This document shows positions 30,712 to 40,026 of a stretch of DNA of 42,326 nucleotides, one piece after another. The DNA lies in assembly GCA_015064665.1 (NCBI GenBank), contig SVRU01000013.1, positions 1-42,326 on the forward strand, in the 5' to 3' direction. The notes beneath the pieces are model-generated. The model was given only the letters and a program-made list of their open reading frames with translations. It was not told the DNA's origin and did not search any database. How positions within the stretch are numbered: the first letter of the stretch is position 1; each line of letters starts with the position of its first letter. The DNA comes from Oscillospiraceae bacterium (lineage in GTDB: Bacteria; Bacillota_A; Clostridia; Oscillospirales; CAG-272). The translations under genes were made by a program, and so were the position numbers.

Positions 30712-32432
30712 AAAGATTTATAAAATATTACAAACCGCATATTCCTCTTTTTTCATTTGATATGCTCAGCGCAATAATAGTTGCCGCGGCGAGTCTTTTC
30801 TATCCTATGATAGTAAAGGATATAATGAACGAGTATATTTTCGACGACACACCGAGAAGGCTTATAATCTGGTCCTCTGTTCTTCTCGTTCTTTACATCG
30901 CAAAAGCATATTTTAATTACGTTATGGGATATTACGGTCACGTCGTCGGTGTCAGAATGCAGGCAAATATGAGATCTGATTTATTTAAAAAATACCAGTC
31001 TCTTCCGTTTTCTTATTTTGACAATCATAAAACGGGCGACTTGATCTCAAGAATTTCGAACGACCTATTCGACGTTGCCGAGCTTGCTCATCACGGACCG
31101 GAAAACCTCTTTCTTTCGGTTCTTATGCTTGCCGGCTCCTTCGTCGTACTCTCAAGTATAAATTTAACTCTTACCTTTATAATGTTTGCTATAATTCCGT
31201 TTATCGTAATTTTTACTCTTCTGTCGCGCCGCAGTATGATGAGCTCTATGAGCGCGTCTAGAAAGCAGATGGCAGAGATAAACAGCGCGGTTGAAAATTC
31301 CATCGGCGGCGTGCGCGAAACCAAGTCCTACGTTGCCGAGCATCATGAGATATGCAAATTTAATATCTCAAACGTCAATTTTGTCAAGTACAGAACCAAG
31401 GCGATGTTTTCGCTTGGATTTTTCCATGCGATAATGCAGTTTCTTTCAGACCTGCTTTATCTTGTGATAATCTTTATCGGAGGTCTGTTTCTCTACTACG
31501 GAAAAATAGATGCGGGCGAGTTTGCGGCGTTCATTCTTTACATAAGCATGTTCCTAAATCCGATAAATCGATTCGTAACCCTTTTTGAGCAGCTTCAGGA
31601 GGGAATGTCGGGCTTTGCCAGATTTCATGAGATAATGAACGAGGCGGAGGAGGTAGACGAGGGAGGAATTGCGCTTGATGATATCAAGGGAGATATTGTG
31701 TTCGATGACGTATCCTTCAGCTATCTGTCGGATAGCGAGGACGAGAAAAGAATGGTTATCTCAAACCTCAGCCTATCGATAAAAGCAGGTCAAACGCTTG
31801 CTCTTGTCGGTCCGTCCGGCGGCGGAAAAAGCACGATTTGCAATCTCATTCCGCGTTTTTATACCGTTAACAGCGGAAAAATTACTCTTGACGGAATCGA
31901 CACGAAGGATATAAAGCTTGAGAGTCTTAGAAAAAATATAGGAACGGTATCTCAAAATATATTCCTTTTTGACGGCACGATAAAGGAAAACATCGCATAC
32001 GGTGCACCTTACGCAACCGACGAGGAAATAATCGAAGCGGCGAAAAAAGCAAACATACACGAGTTCGTTTCGTCGCTTGACGAGGGGTATGACACACCCG
32101 TCGGCGAGAGGGGCGTCAAGCTTTCGGGCGGACAGAAGCAACGCGTCGCAATCGCGCGAGTATTCCTCAAAAATCCCAAGCTTCTGATTCTCGATGAGGC
32201 AACGAGCGCGCTCGATAACGTTACCGAAATGCAGATTCAGTCGTCTCTTGAAACTCTTGCACGCGGAAGAACCGTAATAGTCGTGGCTCACAGACTTTCC
32301 ACCGTTAAAAACGCCGATGAAATAGTGGTAATCGACCAAAGCGGAATAGTTGAAAAGGGAACTCACGACGAGCTTATTTCGCTTGACGGAGAGTATAAAA
32401 AGCTTTACCAATATCAATTCAGACAGTATTAA
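30705..32432 (+). CDS. ABC exporter, fused permease and ATPase
   Basis: The 575-residue half-transporter has an N-terminal membrane domain with about six spans (hydrophobic stretches near residues 15-40, 55-78, 130-150, 155-175, 240-270) and a C-terminal ATPase. Seen: Walker A GPSGGGKST (about 369-377), Q-loop VSQNIFLFDGT, signature LSGGQKQRVA (about 473-482), Walker B LLILDEATSAL (about 490-500) and the H-switch VVAHRLST. This is the MsbA/LmrA-type type IV exporter layout, working as a homo- or heterodimer to expel lipids, peptides or drugs. Only one half-transporter is present, so a homodimer is likely. The start overlaps recX by seven bases and azlC follows within two bases. Substrate unknown. 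Confidence 0.9.
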   Translation: MLKRFIKYYKPHIPLFSFDMLSAIIVAAASLFYPMIVKDIMNEYIFDDTPRRLIIWSSVLLVLYIAKAYFNYVMGYYGHVVGVRMQANMRSDLFKKYQSLPFSYFDNHKTGDLISRISNDLFDVAELAHHGPENLFLSVLMLAGSFVVLSSINLTLTFIMFAIIPFIVIFTLLSRRSMMSSMSASRKQMAEINSAVENSIGGVRETKSYVAEHHEICKFNISNVNFVKYRTKAMFSLGFFHAIMQFLSDLLYLVIIFIGGLFLYYGKIDAGEFAAFILYISMFLNPINRFVTLFEQLQEGMSGFARFHEIMNEAEEVDEGGIALDDIKGDIVFDDVSFSYLSDSEDEKRMVISNLSLSIKAGQTLALVGPSGGGKSTICNLIPRFYTVNSGKITLDGIDTKDIKLESLRKNIGTVSQNIFLFDGTIKENIAYGAPYATDEEIIEAAKKANIHEFVSSLDEGYDTPVGERGVKLSGGQKQRVAIARVFLKNPKLLILDEATSALDNVTEMQIQSSLETLARGRTVIVVAHRLSTVKNADEIVVIDQSGIVEKGTHDELISLDGEYKKLYQYQFRQY

Positions 32433-32433
32433 A

Positions 32434-33159
32434 ATGATAAATACACAGGAAAACAACAATTTTAAAATAGGAGTCCGTGACGGAATACCTATCGGACTCG
32501 GATATCTTTCGGTATCCTTTGCGTTCGGAATTTTTGCCGTCGCATCTGGACTTTCGGTGTGGGAAACGCTTCTTATATCAATGCTTAACCTGACCTCCGC
32601 GGGTCAGCTTGCGGGCGTTCCCATAATTGCCGCGGGAGGCTCACTTTTCGAGCTCGGTCTTACTCAGCTCGTCATAAATCTCAGATATTCTCTGATGTCC
32701 ATCTCGCTTTCGCAGAGACTTGGCGAAAGCGTCCGAGTACGCGACAGATTTCTTATATCCTTCGCAAATACCGACGAGGTGTTTGCTGTCTCATCGGGAA
32801 GAGAAGAGCTTCTCGGCCGGCGTTATTTTTTAGGTCTTATAATCCCGCCATACCTTGGCTGGACCCTCGGAACGCTCCTCGGCGCTCTCGCGGGAAATAT
32901 TCTTCCCGGCGTTATAACGAGCGCTCTCGGAATCGCAATTTACGCGATGTTCGTTGCAATTGTAGTTCCGGTTGTGAGAAGAAATGCAAAAACGGCTCTT
33001 GCGGTTTTCTCGGCAATTCTTTTGTCCTGCCTGTTTTTCTATACCCCTGTGTTAAATAAAATTCCGTCGGGCTTCGTAATAGTAATATGTGCGGTGTCTG
33101 TCAGTGCGCTGTTTGCCTTGATTTGCCCGATAGATTCGGAGGGCGAGAGAAATGAGTGA
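32434..33159 (+). CDS. azlC: AzlC-type branched-chain amino acid exporter, large subunit
   Basis: The 241-residue protein starts at the ATG at 32434, directly after the ABC gene stop; the frame is open from 32350 but that start lies inside the upstream gene. Seen: RDGIPIGLGYLSVSFAFG, SMLNLTSAGQLAGVPIIAAGG and LVINLRYSLMSISLSQRL, the hallmark first half of AzlC, then further membrane helices with GNILPGVITSALGIAIYAMF. AzlC works with the small AzlD subunit to export branched-chain amino acids or their analogues. It overlaps azlD by eight bases. Confidence 0.9.
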   Translation: MINTQENNNFKIGVRDGIPIGLGYLSVSFAFGIFAVASGLSVWETLLISMLNLTSAGQLAGVPIIAAGGSLFELGLTQLVINLRYSLMSISLSQRLGESVRVRDRFLISFANTDEVFAVSSGREELLGRRYFLGLIIPPYLGWTLGTLLGALAGNILPGVITSALGIAIYAMFVAIVVPVVRRNAKTALAVFSAILLSCLFFYTPVLNKIPSGFVIVICAVSVSALFALICPIDSEGERNE

Positions 33160-33475
33160 GATTTTAAAATTCTTTATATATCTTGCGGTCATGGCAGGCG
33201 TTACCTATCTTGTCAGAATGCTTCCGCTCGTGTTCTTCCGCAAAAAGATAAAGTCGCGTTTTATTCGCTCCTTTTTGTATTACGTGCCGTATACCGTGCT
33301 TGCGGTTATGACCGTGCCTGCCATTTTCTACGCAACAGGCTTGGTCTATTCCGCAATAGCGGGGGCTGCCGTTGCAATTTTGCTCTCCATGTTTGACAGA
33401 GGACTTCTTACGGTTGCCGCAGGTTCTGCATTAGCCGTTCTAATAACAGAGATTGTTATTAAATATCTTGTATAG
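33152..33475 (+). CDS. azlD: AzlD-type small exporter subunit
   Basis: The 107-residue protein has about four membrane helices and the motif TYLVRMLPLVFFRKKIKSRF, typical of AzlD, then FLYYVPYTVLAVMTVPAIFY. It overlaps azlC by eight bases, and the two should form the export complex. Confidence 0.9.
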   Translation: MSEILKFFIYLAVMAGVTYLVRMLPLVFFRKKIKSRFIRSFLYYVPYTVLAVMTVPAIFYATGLVYSAIAGAAVAILLSMFDRGLLTVAAGSALAVLITEIVIKYLV

Positions 33476-33482
33476 GTGAAAA

Positions 33483-34310
33483 ATGAAAAAATTTGAAGGA
33501 ATACTCATATGCACTGACCTTGACGGAACTCTTTTCCGTAAGGATAAATCAATATCCTCGGAGAACAAAGATGCAATAAAATATTTCAAGTCAGAGGGCG
33601 GTTATTTTACATTTATTACGGGACGCATGCCCGCATATTCAAGGACTGCTTACGAGACGATAGAACCCAACGCGCCGTTCGGCTGCATAAACGGCGGCGG
33701 ACTTTTTGATCACAGAACGGGTGAGTACGTGTGGAAATCTGAGCCGCTTGATTCAGATTTTCGCCTTTTGGTCGAGGAGGTCGAAAGGCGCGTGCCTCAA
33801 GTCGGAATTCAACTTAGCACCTTTTATAAAACCTATTTTACAAGAGAAAACGCCGCAATCGAAAGATTCCGAAGGTTGAGCGGTCTTCCCGACCTCAGAA
33901 GATCCTACTCCGACGTTGATGAGCCGATAGCAAAGGTCATTATTGCCGACATGAACGACGATGTTATTGCGCGTGTAAAGGCTTGCCTTGACGCTCATCC
34001 GCTTGCATATAAGTTCGGTTTTATAAGGTCGGAAAAAACGCTTTACGAAATTCTTCCAAAGGGAATAGATAAAGGCACTGTTCTTATGAAAATGGCTGAG
34101 TATCTCGGTGTTGATAGAAGAAAAACGGTTGCCGTAGGCGACTACGACAACGACGTGTCAATGCTTATGGCGGCAGGGGCGGGAATAGCCGTCGCGAATG
34201 CCACCGATGAGGCGAAAAGAGCGGCAAAGTACGTGACCGTGTCAAATGAAGAGCATGCAATTGCAAAAATAATTTCGGATATTGAATCCGGCAAAATAGT
34301 TTTAAAATAA
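33483..34310 (+). CDS. Cof-type HAD-IIB family hydrolase
   Basis: The 275-residue phosphatase follows azlD by seven bases, with AGGTG before its ATG. Seen: motif I DLDGTLF (D12 and D14 by count), motif II ITGR, a lysine in the PKGIDKG segment, and motif IV GDYDNDVSML near the C-terminus. The cap between motifs II and III is the alpha/beta IIB type. Such enzymes dephosphorylate sugar phosphates, phosphorylated cofactors or FMN; the substrate is not predictable here. It is the last gene of the recA-led run before a bidirectional terminator. Confidence 0.88.
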   Translation: MKKFEGILICTDLDGTLFRKDKSISSENKDAIKYFKSEGGYFTFITGRMPAYSRTAYETIEPNAPFGCINGGGLFDHRTGEYVWKSEPLDSDFRLLVEEVERRVPQVGIQLSTFYKTYFTRENAAIERFRRLSGLPDLRRSYSDVDEPIAKVIIADMNDDVIARVKACLDAHPLAYKFGFIRSEKTLYEILPKGIDKGTVLMKMAEYLGVDRRKTVAVGDYDNDVSMLMAAGAGIAVANATDEAKRAAKYVTVSNEEHAIAKIISDIESGKIVLK

Positions 34311-34315
34311 AACAA

Positions 34316-34355
34316 AAAACCGTTCGGCTCCGCAAAGGAAAAGCCGAACGGTTTT
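34316..34355. terminator. bidirectional terminator between converging genes
   Basis: The arms AAAACCGTTCGGCT and AGCCGAACGGTTTT are perfectly complementary. The A-run on the left and T-run on the right let it serve both the HAD gene (+) and the glycosidase gene (-). Confidence 0.93.
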
Positions 34356-34357
34356 AT

Positions 34358-36373
34358 TTAGTATGGTCTTACCGAATCTGAAAAAATTATAAGCGGAGCG
34401 GTTGCCCACGGATGACAAAGGCTGGTGTTCCATTTCTGATCCTTGCCCCATGCCTCGAATGTCAGGGTCGCGCCCTCGTCTATCATATTAAGCCAAGCTT
34501 CGCTGTCGGTCGCAAGTTCCTCGCAAAGCTCATATTCTCCCGCCCCTTTAAGAGCGGCAAGAGCGAAATACGCCATATAAACGCCCATTGAAGTGAGGCG
34601 TTTTTCTTTTATACGATTTATAAGTCTTTCTTTAAGCTCGGCATTCTCGGTTCCTATTTTAAAAAGCAAAGGAAAAATGCTTGAATGAACCGAAGAATGC
34701 GTTGAGTTCGGAGCATCAACGTAAAGACCGACGTCTTGATTGTAAAATGTTCTTATGTAGGCATCTTTGGTCTTTTTCGTGCCGAAATCGTATTTTTTGC
34801 CGAGTGTTTCGTAAAGCTCCTCCATCGCAAGCTTGAGTCCGTACCACAGAGCGTTAATTACGTTATGAGTGCCGTAACCCACGGGGCGTGTCAAGGGAAA
34901 ATCATATCCGTCGCGCAGGTTATCAGGCCAGTCAACGAGATTCCATTCTATAACCCTGTCAAGAAGACCGTCTTCGTTTTCGTATTTTTTGTAGTAATTA
35001 TAAACGCCGAAGGCATACGGCGAGTAGCTTTTCAGAAAATCTATGTCTTTGTCAACAGAGTATATCCAATTGAGAATTGAGGGGAACTCAAGAGAATAGT
35101 CGGCAATCTCTTGCATTAAGCTTCCTCCTGCGGTCGCCATAAGTCCCTCGCATATAAACGCCGAATCGGTAAAGCTTGAAAGCGCGTGCTTCAGAAGTGT
35201 GAGGTCACCCGTAAGCGTTGCATGTGACCTTCCCGAAACCATAAGGTCGCCGAGATACGCGCCCTTCTCACGCGTAGGACAATCAAGAAATCTTTCTTGA
35301 GTGCTGTATCTTATAGTGTTCTTGCAAAGGTCAAGCACGGCGCGAAGCTTTTCGTTGTCGGTTTTATATACGTAACCTTCTTTGAATGGATAGTGTCTTA
35401 CCGACATTCTGACATTCGCTATTTCTACGGTATCGGGGAAGAGAATTTCCGCGTAGCGAAATGCCTTGTAATCGTATTGCATAAGCGTGTCGTCACCGCC
35501 TGAAAGAATCATTTTTTCTTCATAGCGGCAATTGCATCTCATATCAAATCTGACCGAGCCGTCCGTATTAAGCTCTTCGCCAAAGCGCAGAAGGATTTCG
35601 TCGCCGCGTCTTCCGCTAGCCGAGAAAACAAGTCTGCCTGCCGCCTCGGTTTTAAAATAAATTCGCACGCCCCCCGGGATTTTCTCTGTTTTCTCGGGCA
35701 ACACGTCGTATACATCAAGAGTCGGTGTGGGTTGCTTTTTTAATTTCCAATCCGAATTTACGTGAGCTTTAGCACAAATAAAATCCGAGTCGTCAAAATT
35801 CTTTTCATAGAATTTTGCTTCGGGCGCGCCCGCGTCGTAGCACTCCGCAAAGCCCGTTTCATAACCAAACGTGCCGATTTCGGTGTACCCCGTGTGATAT
35901 TTACATCTCCAGCTTTCGTCACTCTCAAGAACAAGCTTTCCGTCAATCCAAAGCTCGCACCACATCATATGTCTAAGGTCGCCTGATATCCAAACGCGGT
36001 TTATAAGCCCTTGATAAAAGGTGTGCACGGCAAAGGTGTTTTCGCCCTCTGAAAGATATTCGGTAACGTCTGTTTCATTATAGTAATATGCCTGAGGATA
36101 TCCCGGTGACGGCCCCTCCGTAACGAATCTGCCGTTTATGTAAAGCTTATAATAATCGTCGGCGGTTATTTTTAAAACAGCTTTTTTAAAACCCGAAAGC
36201 TCGGTTTTTTTACGGTAAATTATATGTTTGTTTTGAAGCTCTTTCGGGTGGTGTGCGTTTATCGGATGTGTTGGATCGTGCCTGTCAAAAAGCAGCTTTC
36301 CGTTCTCGTCAAACTCCTTGTGAAAGACGTTTATCGGCTTAAGGTTATAAAAATCGGGATGTGAAATAAACAT
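34358..36373 (-). CDS. GH78-like alpha-L-rhamnosidase family glycosidase
   Basis: The 671-residue protein has no signal peptide, so it acts inside the cell on imported oligosaccharides. Seen: an N-terminal beta domain with the ADDYYKLYINGRFVTEGPSP motif (a carbohydrate-binding-like jelly roll seen in GH78), the RRGDEILLRFGEELNTDG strand, then an all-helical (alpha/alpha)6 core with STQERFLDCPTREKGAYLGD (a GH78-type acid-rich motif) and near the end TLTFEAWGKDQKW followed by CHPWATAPL. The order matches bacterial alpha-L-rhamnosidases, but the family also contains other activities and the general acid is not proven. GAAAGG precedes the start. It lies 10 bases after glutamine synthetase III on the same strand, an unusual pairing. 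Confidence 0.75.
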   Translation of the reverse strand: MFISHPDFYNLKPINVFHKEFDENGKLLFDRHDPTHPINAHHPKELQNKHIIYRKKTELSGFKKAVLKITADDYYKLYINGRFVTEGPSPGYPQAYYYNETDVTEYLSEGENTFAVHTFYQGLINRVWISGDLRHMMWCELWIDGKLVLESDESWRCKYHTGYTEIGTFGYETGFAECYDAGAPEAKFYEKNFDDSDFICAKAHVNSDWKLKKQPTPTLDVYDVLPEKTEKIPGGVRIYFKTEAAGRLVFSASGRRGDEILLRFGEELNTDGSVRFDMRCNCRYEEKMILSGGDDTLMQYDYKAFRYAEILFPDTVEIANVRMSVRHYPFKEGYVYKTDNEKLRAVLDLCKNTIRYSTQERFLDCPTREKGAYLGDLMVSGRSHATLTGDLTLLKHALSSFTDSAFICEGLMATAGGSLMQEIADYSLEFPSILNWIYSVDKDIDFLKSYSPYAFGVYNYYKKYENEDGLLDRVIEWNLVDWPDNLRDGYDFPLTRPVGYGTHNVINALWYGLKLAMEELYETLGKKYDFGTKKTKDAYIRTFYNQDVGLYVDAPNSTHSSVHSSIFPLLFKIGTENAELKERLINRIKEKRLTSMGVYMAYFALAALKGAGEYELCEELATDSEAWLNMIDEGATLTFEAWGKDQKWNTSLCHPWATAPLIIFSDSVRPY

Positions 36374-36383
36374 ATAAAGCCTT

Positions 36384-38480
36384 TCATATTCTGAACATTA
36401 TATCGCCATAGGTCGGCATTGGCCAAGCCTCGCGCGCGGTGAGTATCTCCATCTCGTCAACAACCTTACGGAGCGCAAGCATTTTCGCCTCAACCGTGTC
36501 TTTATAGAAGAATGCCGCCTCTTCGTCACAGGTTTTGCTGACAGCCTTTTTCTCCGCGCGGTCAAGCGCATTGTATGCGTCGTAGGTTTTTGAGAGAAGC
36601 TCGGAGAGCTTGTCTATAATGTCGGTTTCAGCCTTAACGCTTACTCCCTTAAGAGCGGCGCACTTTGCAACGACCGACTCGGAAAGCTTTCCGACGTAGC
36701 TTGAAACTGCGGGGATAATATCCCTGACTGTCATTTCAAGCATTGTTCTTGCTTCAATATTCTTGATTTTTCTGTAGCTTTCGAAGAAAATCTCGCGGCG
36801 CGAGCGCATTTCAACCTCGCTCATAACACCGAATTTAGTGAAGAGCGCGATATTCTTTTCATCCGTGAAATGCTCGTATGCTTCGGGCGCGGTTTTGAAA
36901 TTCGAAAGGCCTCTTTCGAAAGCTTCCTTTTCCCATTCCGCCGAGTAGGAGTTTCCTGCAAAAAGGATTCTCTTATGTTTTTTAAAGGTAAGCGCAATAA
37001 GCTCGTTGAGCGCGGAATCAAAGTTTTCCGCCGCTTCAAGCTTGTCCGCAAATTCCGAAAAGGAGTTTGCGACGGCAGTGTTAAGAACGATGTTTGAAAG
37101 AGCTATATTCTGCGATGAGCCAACCATTCTGAATTCGAATTTATTGCCCGTGAACGCAAAGGGCGAGGTTCTGTTCCTGTCGGTGTTGTCACGTCTGATA
37201 GAGGGAACGGAGGGAATGCCAAGCGACATATATTTCGCGCTCTTCTCGGAATAAACCGAGCCCTTTATAATAGAGTCGATAATCATTTCAAGCTCGTCGC
37301 CGAGGAATATCGAAATTATAGCGGGCGGAGCTTCATCACCGCCGAGACGGCAGTCGTTTCCTGCGGTAGCCGCTGAAATTCTGAGAAGGTCCTGGTATTC
37401 GTCCACCGCCTTTATAACGGCCGCAAGTATAATGAGAAACAGCTTGTTGTCTGCGGGGTTTTTGCCGGGCTTCAAAAGGTTTGAGCCGGTATCTGTACCG
37501 ATTGACCAGTTGTTGTGCTTTCCGGAGCCGGTGATGCCCATAAACGGCTTCTCCGCAAGAAGACAGGTCATGCCGTGCTTTGACGCAATCCTCTTCATAT
37601 ATTCCATCGTCAGAAGATTGTGGTCAACTGCAATATTGGTGGTTGAGAAGATGGGAGCAAGCTCGTGCTGCGCAGGGGCAGCCTCGTTGTGCTTGGTTTT
37701 TGCCGAAATACCGAGCGTCCAAAGCTCCTCGTCAAGCTCCTTCATAAATTCGTTGACCTTGAGAGGAATTGCGCCGAAATAATGGTCCTCAAGCTCCTGG
37801 CCTTTGATTGCCGGTGCGCCGAAAAGGGTGCGTCCGCAATAGAATAGGTCGCGTCTTGCCTTGAAATCCGCCTCGTCGATGAGGAAATATTCCTGCTCTG
37901 CGCCGACGGTGGGGGTAACCCTCTTAGTTGCCGTGTCACCGAAAAGTCTGAGAATTCTTATTGCCTCGCAGCTTATCGCATCCATTGAGCGAAGCAGGGG
38001 AGTTTTCGTATCAAGCGCCTCGCCCGTGTAGGAGCAAAACGCCGTGGGTATGTAAAGCGAGCCGTCTTTTATAAAAGCGTAGGATGCGGGGTCCCAAGCG
38101 GTATATCCTCTTGCCTCAAAGGTAGCTCTCAGACCGCCCGAGGGAAATGAAGATGCATCGGGCTCTCCTTTTATAAGCTCCTTGCCCGAAAATTCCATGA
38201 TTGCTTTACCGCCGCCGACGGGGGTAAGAAAGGCATCGTGTTTTTCGGCAGTAACGCCGGTTAAGGGTTGGAACCAATGCGTGAAGTGAGTTGCGCCGTG
38301 TTCAATAGCCCAGTCCTTCATTGCACTTGCGACGATGTCGGCAATGCTTGCGTCAATTTCTTTTCCCGTAGCCATAGTGTTTATAAGCGATTTATAAACG
38401 TCCTTCGGGAGTCTTTCCCTCATAACGTCCTCGCTGAAAACTCTTGAAGCGTAGATATCGGGGATTCTTTTGTTTTCCAT
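36384..38480 (-). CDS. glnN: glutamine synthetase type III
   Basis: The 698-residue product makes glutamine from glutamate, ammonia and ATP. Type III is shown by the length (types I and II are about 350-470 residues) and by the motifs [50 protein letters not shown] (metal ligands), [12 protein letters not shown] and [13 protein letters not shown]. Its own consensus promoter (TTGACA-N17-TATAAT) lies just upstream, so expression should be strong. The glycosidase gene follows within 10 bases and is probably co-transcribed. Confidence 0.96.
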   Translation of the reverse strand: MENKRIPDIYASRVFSEDVMRERLPKDVYKSLINTMATGKEIDASIADIVASAMKDWAIEHGATHFTHWFQPLTGVTAEKHDAFLTPVGGGKAIMEFSGKELIKGEPDASSFPSGGLRATFEARGYTAWDPASYAFIKDGSLYIPTAFCSYTGEALDTKTPLLRSMDAISCEAIRILRLFGDTATKRVTPTVGAEQEYFLIDEADFKARRDLFYCGRTLFGAPAIKGQELEDHYFGAIPLKVNEFMKELDEELWTLGISAKTKHNEAAPAQHELAPIFSTTNIAVDHNLLTMEYMKRIASKHGMTCLLAEKPFMGITGSGKHNNWSIGTDTGSNLLKPGKNPADNKLFLIILAAVIKAVDEYQDLLRISAATAGNDCRLGGDEAPPAIISIFLGDELEMIIDSIIKGSVYSEKSAKYMSLGIPSVPSIRRDNTDRNRTSPFAFTGNKFEFRMVGSSQNIALSNIVLNTAVANSFSEFADKLEAAENFDSALNELIALTFKKHKRILFAGNSYSAEWEKEAFERGLSNFKTAPEAYEHFTDEKNIALFTKFGVMSEVEMRSRREIFFESYRKIKNIEARTMLEMTVRDIIPAVSSYVGKLSESVVAKCAALKGVSVKAETDIIDKLSELLSKTYDAYNALDRAEKKAVSKTCDEEAAFFYKDTVEAKMLALRKVVDEMEILTAREAWPMPTYGDIMFRI

Positions 38481-38515
38481 TATAGATTCAACCCTTTCGA
38501 AAAAATTATAAATAT

Positions 38516-38544
38516 ATTATACAATAGAATACCGCGATTGTCAA
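38516..38544 (-). promoter_or_regulatory. perfect-consensus sigma-A promoter of glnN
   Basis: On the - strand TTGACA (38539-38544), a 17-base spacer and TATAAT (38516-38521) match the consensus exactly, 35 bases before the glnN ATG. It is the strongest promoter seen in the window. Confidence 0.9.
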
Positions 38545-38558
38545 TTGTATTTTTTCAC

Positions 38559-38587
38559 TTGACTTTTACTTAGCAGAATGTTATAAT
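38559..38587 (+). promoter_or_regulatory. sigma-A promoter of the exonuclease gene
   Basis: TTGACT (38559-38564), a 17-base spacer, then TATAAT (38582-38587), about 45 bases before the ATG at 38631. It is divergent from and very close to the glnN promoter. Confidence 0.8.
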
Positions 38588-38630
38588 TATACAGTTAATA
38601 TAGAGTCAATTCGTTTAAAAGGATATATAG

Positions 38631-39614
38631 ATGTATTACATAACCTTAGATCTTGAATGGAATCAGGCTTATGCTGAAAAGGCGCTTGCCGTTCAGAAGC
38701 GTCTGTCGCGCAGGCTTCGCGGCGAGGTAATTCAGATAGGCGCGGTCAAGCTTGATAAAAATATGAATCCGTGCGGCTCGTATCAGACGATAGTAAAGCC
38801 GAAATATTTCAAAAAGCTTCATAGGCACGTTTCTGTTCTGACCGGTATAACTCAGGAGCAGATCGACCTCGGAATCTCTCTTCCCGAGGCGGCTGAAAGA
38901 TTTCGTAAGTGGTGCGGCCGCGACTTCGTTTTTCTCACCTGGGGACCTGACGATATTCCGATGCTCAAGGAGAATTTCAGAGTTCACGATATTTCTGTGA
39001 CTTGGCTTGACAAAACCTACGATCTTCAGCTTATCTTTAACCGTCAAACCGACGGAGGAACGAAGCAGCGTTCGCTTGAGTATGCTATGGAATATTTTGA
39101 AATTCCTCAGAATCTTCCCGCGCACGATGCATTAAACGATGCCTATTTTACCGCCCTCGTTGCCGAAAAGCTTGACGTCAAAGAGGGAATAAAAAGCTAT
39201 AATCTAAGACGCGGAGCGCTTCTTCTCGACACCGTTATAGGCGATGCGGACGCAGGTGAGGACGGCTACGTCACGATAAAGGAGCTACTTGATGACGACG
39301 CGGTTAAAAATCCCGTATGTCCCATATGCTCAACACCGCTCACGCAGGAGCTTAATATGCTTCATTCAAAGGGACAGAGATATACCTATCTTTGCAATTG
39401 CAAAAAGGACGGAAAAATGCTCTTTTCTATGAAGCTTCACCGCAACTTTAACGACACCTGGCGCGCAAGATGCACCTTTGAGCTTGCAAACGCCGAAAAG
39501 ATTGAGGAATTCAAAAAGGGTCTTGAGCGAAGCAATATAAAAAGGAAGGCTAAAAGAAGAAAAACGAGGAGAAAGGCGCCCGCCGTATCTCCGCCGTCAA
39601 GCCGAACGGAATAA
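38631..39614 (+). CDS. DEDDh 3'-5' exonuclease with C-terminal zinc ribbon
   Basis: The 327-residue protein follows AAAAGGATATATAG. Seen: ExoI motif LDLEWN with D7 and E9, an ExoII region FLTWGPDDIPML (D107/D108), and an ExoIII motif HDALNDA with H165 and D170, the DEDDh arrangement of the DnaQ/KapD-like exonucleases. After the nuclease domain come CPIC (about 230) and LCNC (about 257), likely a four-cysteine zinc ribbon, and a very basic tail (KRKAKRRKTRRKAP) that could bind nucleic acid. DNA or RNA may be the substrate; KapD-like regulators and oligonucleotide exonucleases are alternatives. It stands alone between the divergent promoter region and the small peptide gene. Confidence 0.82.
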   Translation: MYYITLDLEWNQAYAEKALAVQKRLSRRLRGEVIQIGAVKLDKNMNPCGSYQTIVKPKYFKKLHRHVSVLTGITQEQIDLGISLPEAAERFRKWCGRDFVFLTWGPDDIPMLKENFRVHDISVTWLDKTYDLQLIFNRQTDGGTKQRSLEYAMEYFEIPQNLPAHDALNDAYFTALVAEKLDVKEGIKSYNLRRGALLLDTVIGDADAGEDGYVTIKELLDDDAVKNPVCPICSTPLTQELNMLHSKGQRYTYLCNCKKDGKMLFSMKLHRNFNDTWRARCTFELANAEKIEEFKKGLERSNIKRKAKRRKTRRKAPAVSPPSSRTE

Positions 39615-39641
39615 AAAATTGGGAAATTTTTAAAAAAACTA

Positions 39642-39670
39642 TTGCATTTTGTTATAAAGCATGATATAAT
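39642..39670 (+). promoter_or_regulatory. promoter of the small peptide gene
   Basis: TTGCAT (39642-39647), a 17-base spacer, then TATAAT (39665-39670). The -35 hexamer and the spacing are the same as in the two beta-helix array promoters. Confidence 0.75.
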
Positions 39671-39717
39671 AATAATGCAATCAGTTATGCTTTTTATGTG
39701 TACCGGAGGTAATACAT

Positions 39718-39834
39718 ATGAAGTATGAAAATCCTACATGTGAAATAGTATTACTCGACAGTGCGGATTGCCTTACAGCAAGTGTTGAAGTTAAAGATTA
39801 CGACACACCTTTTGTAAGCTACCCTAACTATTAA
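39718..39834 (+). CDS. 38-residue peptide, free-standing gene, possible peptide precursor
   Basis: The ATG at 39718 follows an excellent ribosome site (GGAGG at 39705-39709); the ORF ends TAT-TAA-TAG. The product begins MKYENPTCEIVLLDSADCL and ends TPFVSYPNY, with cysteines at 8 and 18. Its opening (M-K-Y-E-x-P-x-x-E-I) resembles short Clostridia peptides that begin this way and end in a variable tail; their function is unknown to me, and a ribosomally made modified peptide is one possibility. A promoter with consensus -10 and a strong terminator frame the gene exactly. No modification enzyme or transporter lies next to it, and it is too short for routine gene calling. Confidence 0.65.
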   Translation: MKYENPTCEIVLLDSADCLTASVEVKDYDTPFVSYPNY

Positions 39835-39858
39835 TAGAGTAAGCTACGCATGAAGAAT

Positions 39859-39894
39859 AAGAAGTCGCCGCCCCAATCGGCGGCTTCTTTTTTT
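39859..39894 (+). terminator. terminator of the small peptide gene
   Basis: The stem AGAAGTCGCCG / CGGCGGCTTCT (one G-T pair) with a short CCCCAAT loop is followed by an uninterrupted T-run (39887-39894). Confidence 0.9.
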
Positions 39895-39909
39895 GAAATA
39901 AAAAGCGAG

Positions 39910-39937
39910 GGCAGCTCGGGTTTGAACCTGAGCTGCC
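39910..39937. terminator. hairpin serving as terminator for the - strand beta-helix gene
   Basis: GGCAGCTCGGGT / ACCTGAGCTGCC pair with one mismatch around TTGA. On the - strand the stem is followed by CTCGCTTTTT, downstream of the gene ending at 40027. On the + strand ATTTTTGG follows, so it may work in both directions. Confidence 0.7.
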
Positions 39938-40026
39938 ATTTTTGGTATGACGGGCATATCAATGCTCTGCGGTGAAAGTCCGCTGGGAGGTAATTTCACC
40001 TACTCGATTATTGTTTTTACTGTGAA
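39938..40026. other. non-coding spacer with one inverted repeat
   Basis: This is the 3' flank of the last gene. It holds the 7-base inverted repeat GGTGAAA / TTTCACC around 39972-40001 and the small hairpin GCGG-TGAAAGT-CCGC. I found no ORF with a ribosome site and could not match it to a known RNA element. Confidence 0.3.

Noticed and set aside
32350..32433. Upstream start for azlC
   Set aside because: It lies within the 3' end of the ABC exporter gene; the ATG at 32434 gives the normal family N-terminus.
39960..40005. Group II intron or riboswitch fragment
   Set aside because: A short GGTGAAAGTCC-like string is present, but no further conserved elements or reverse transcriptase accompany it.
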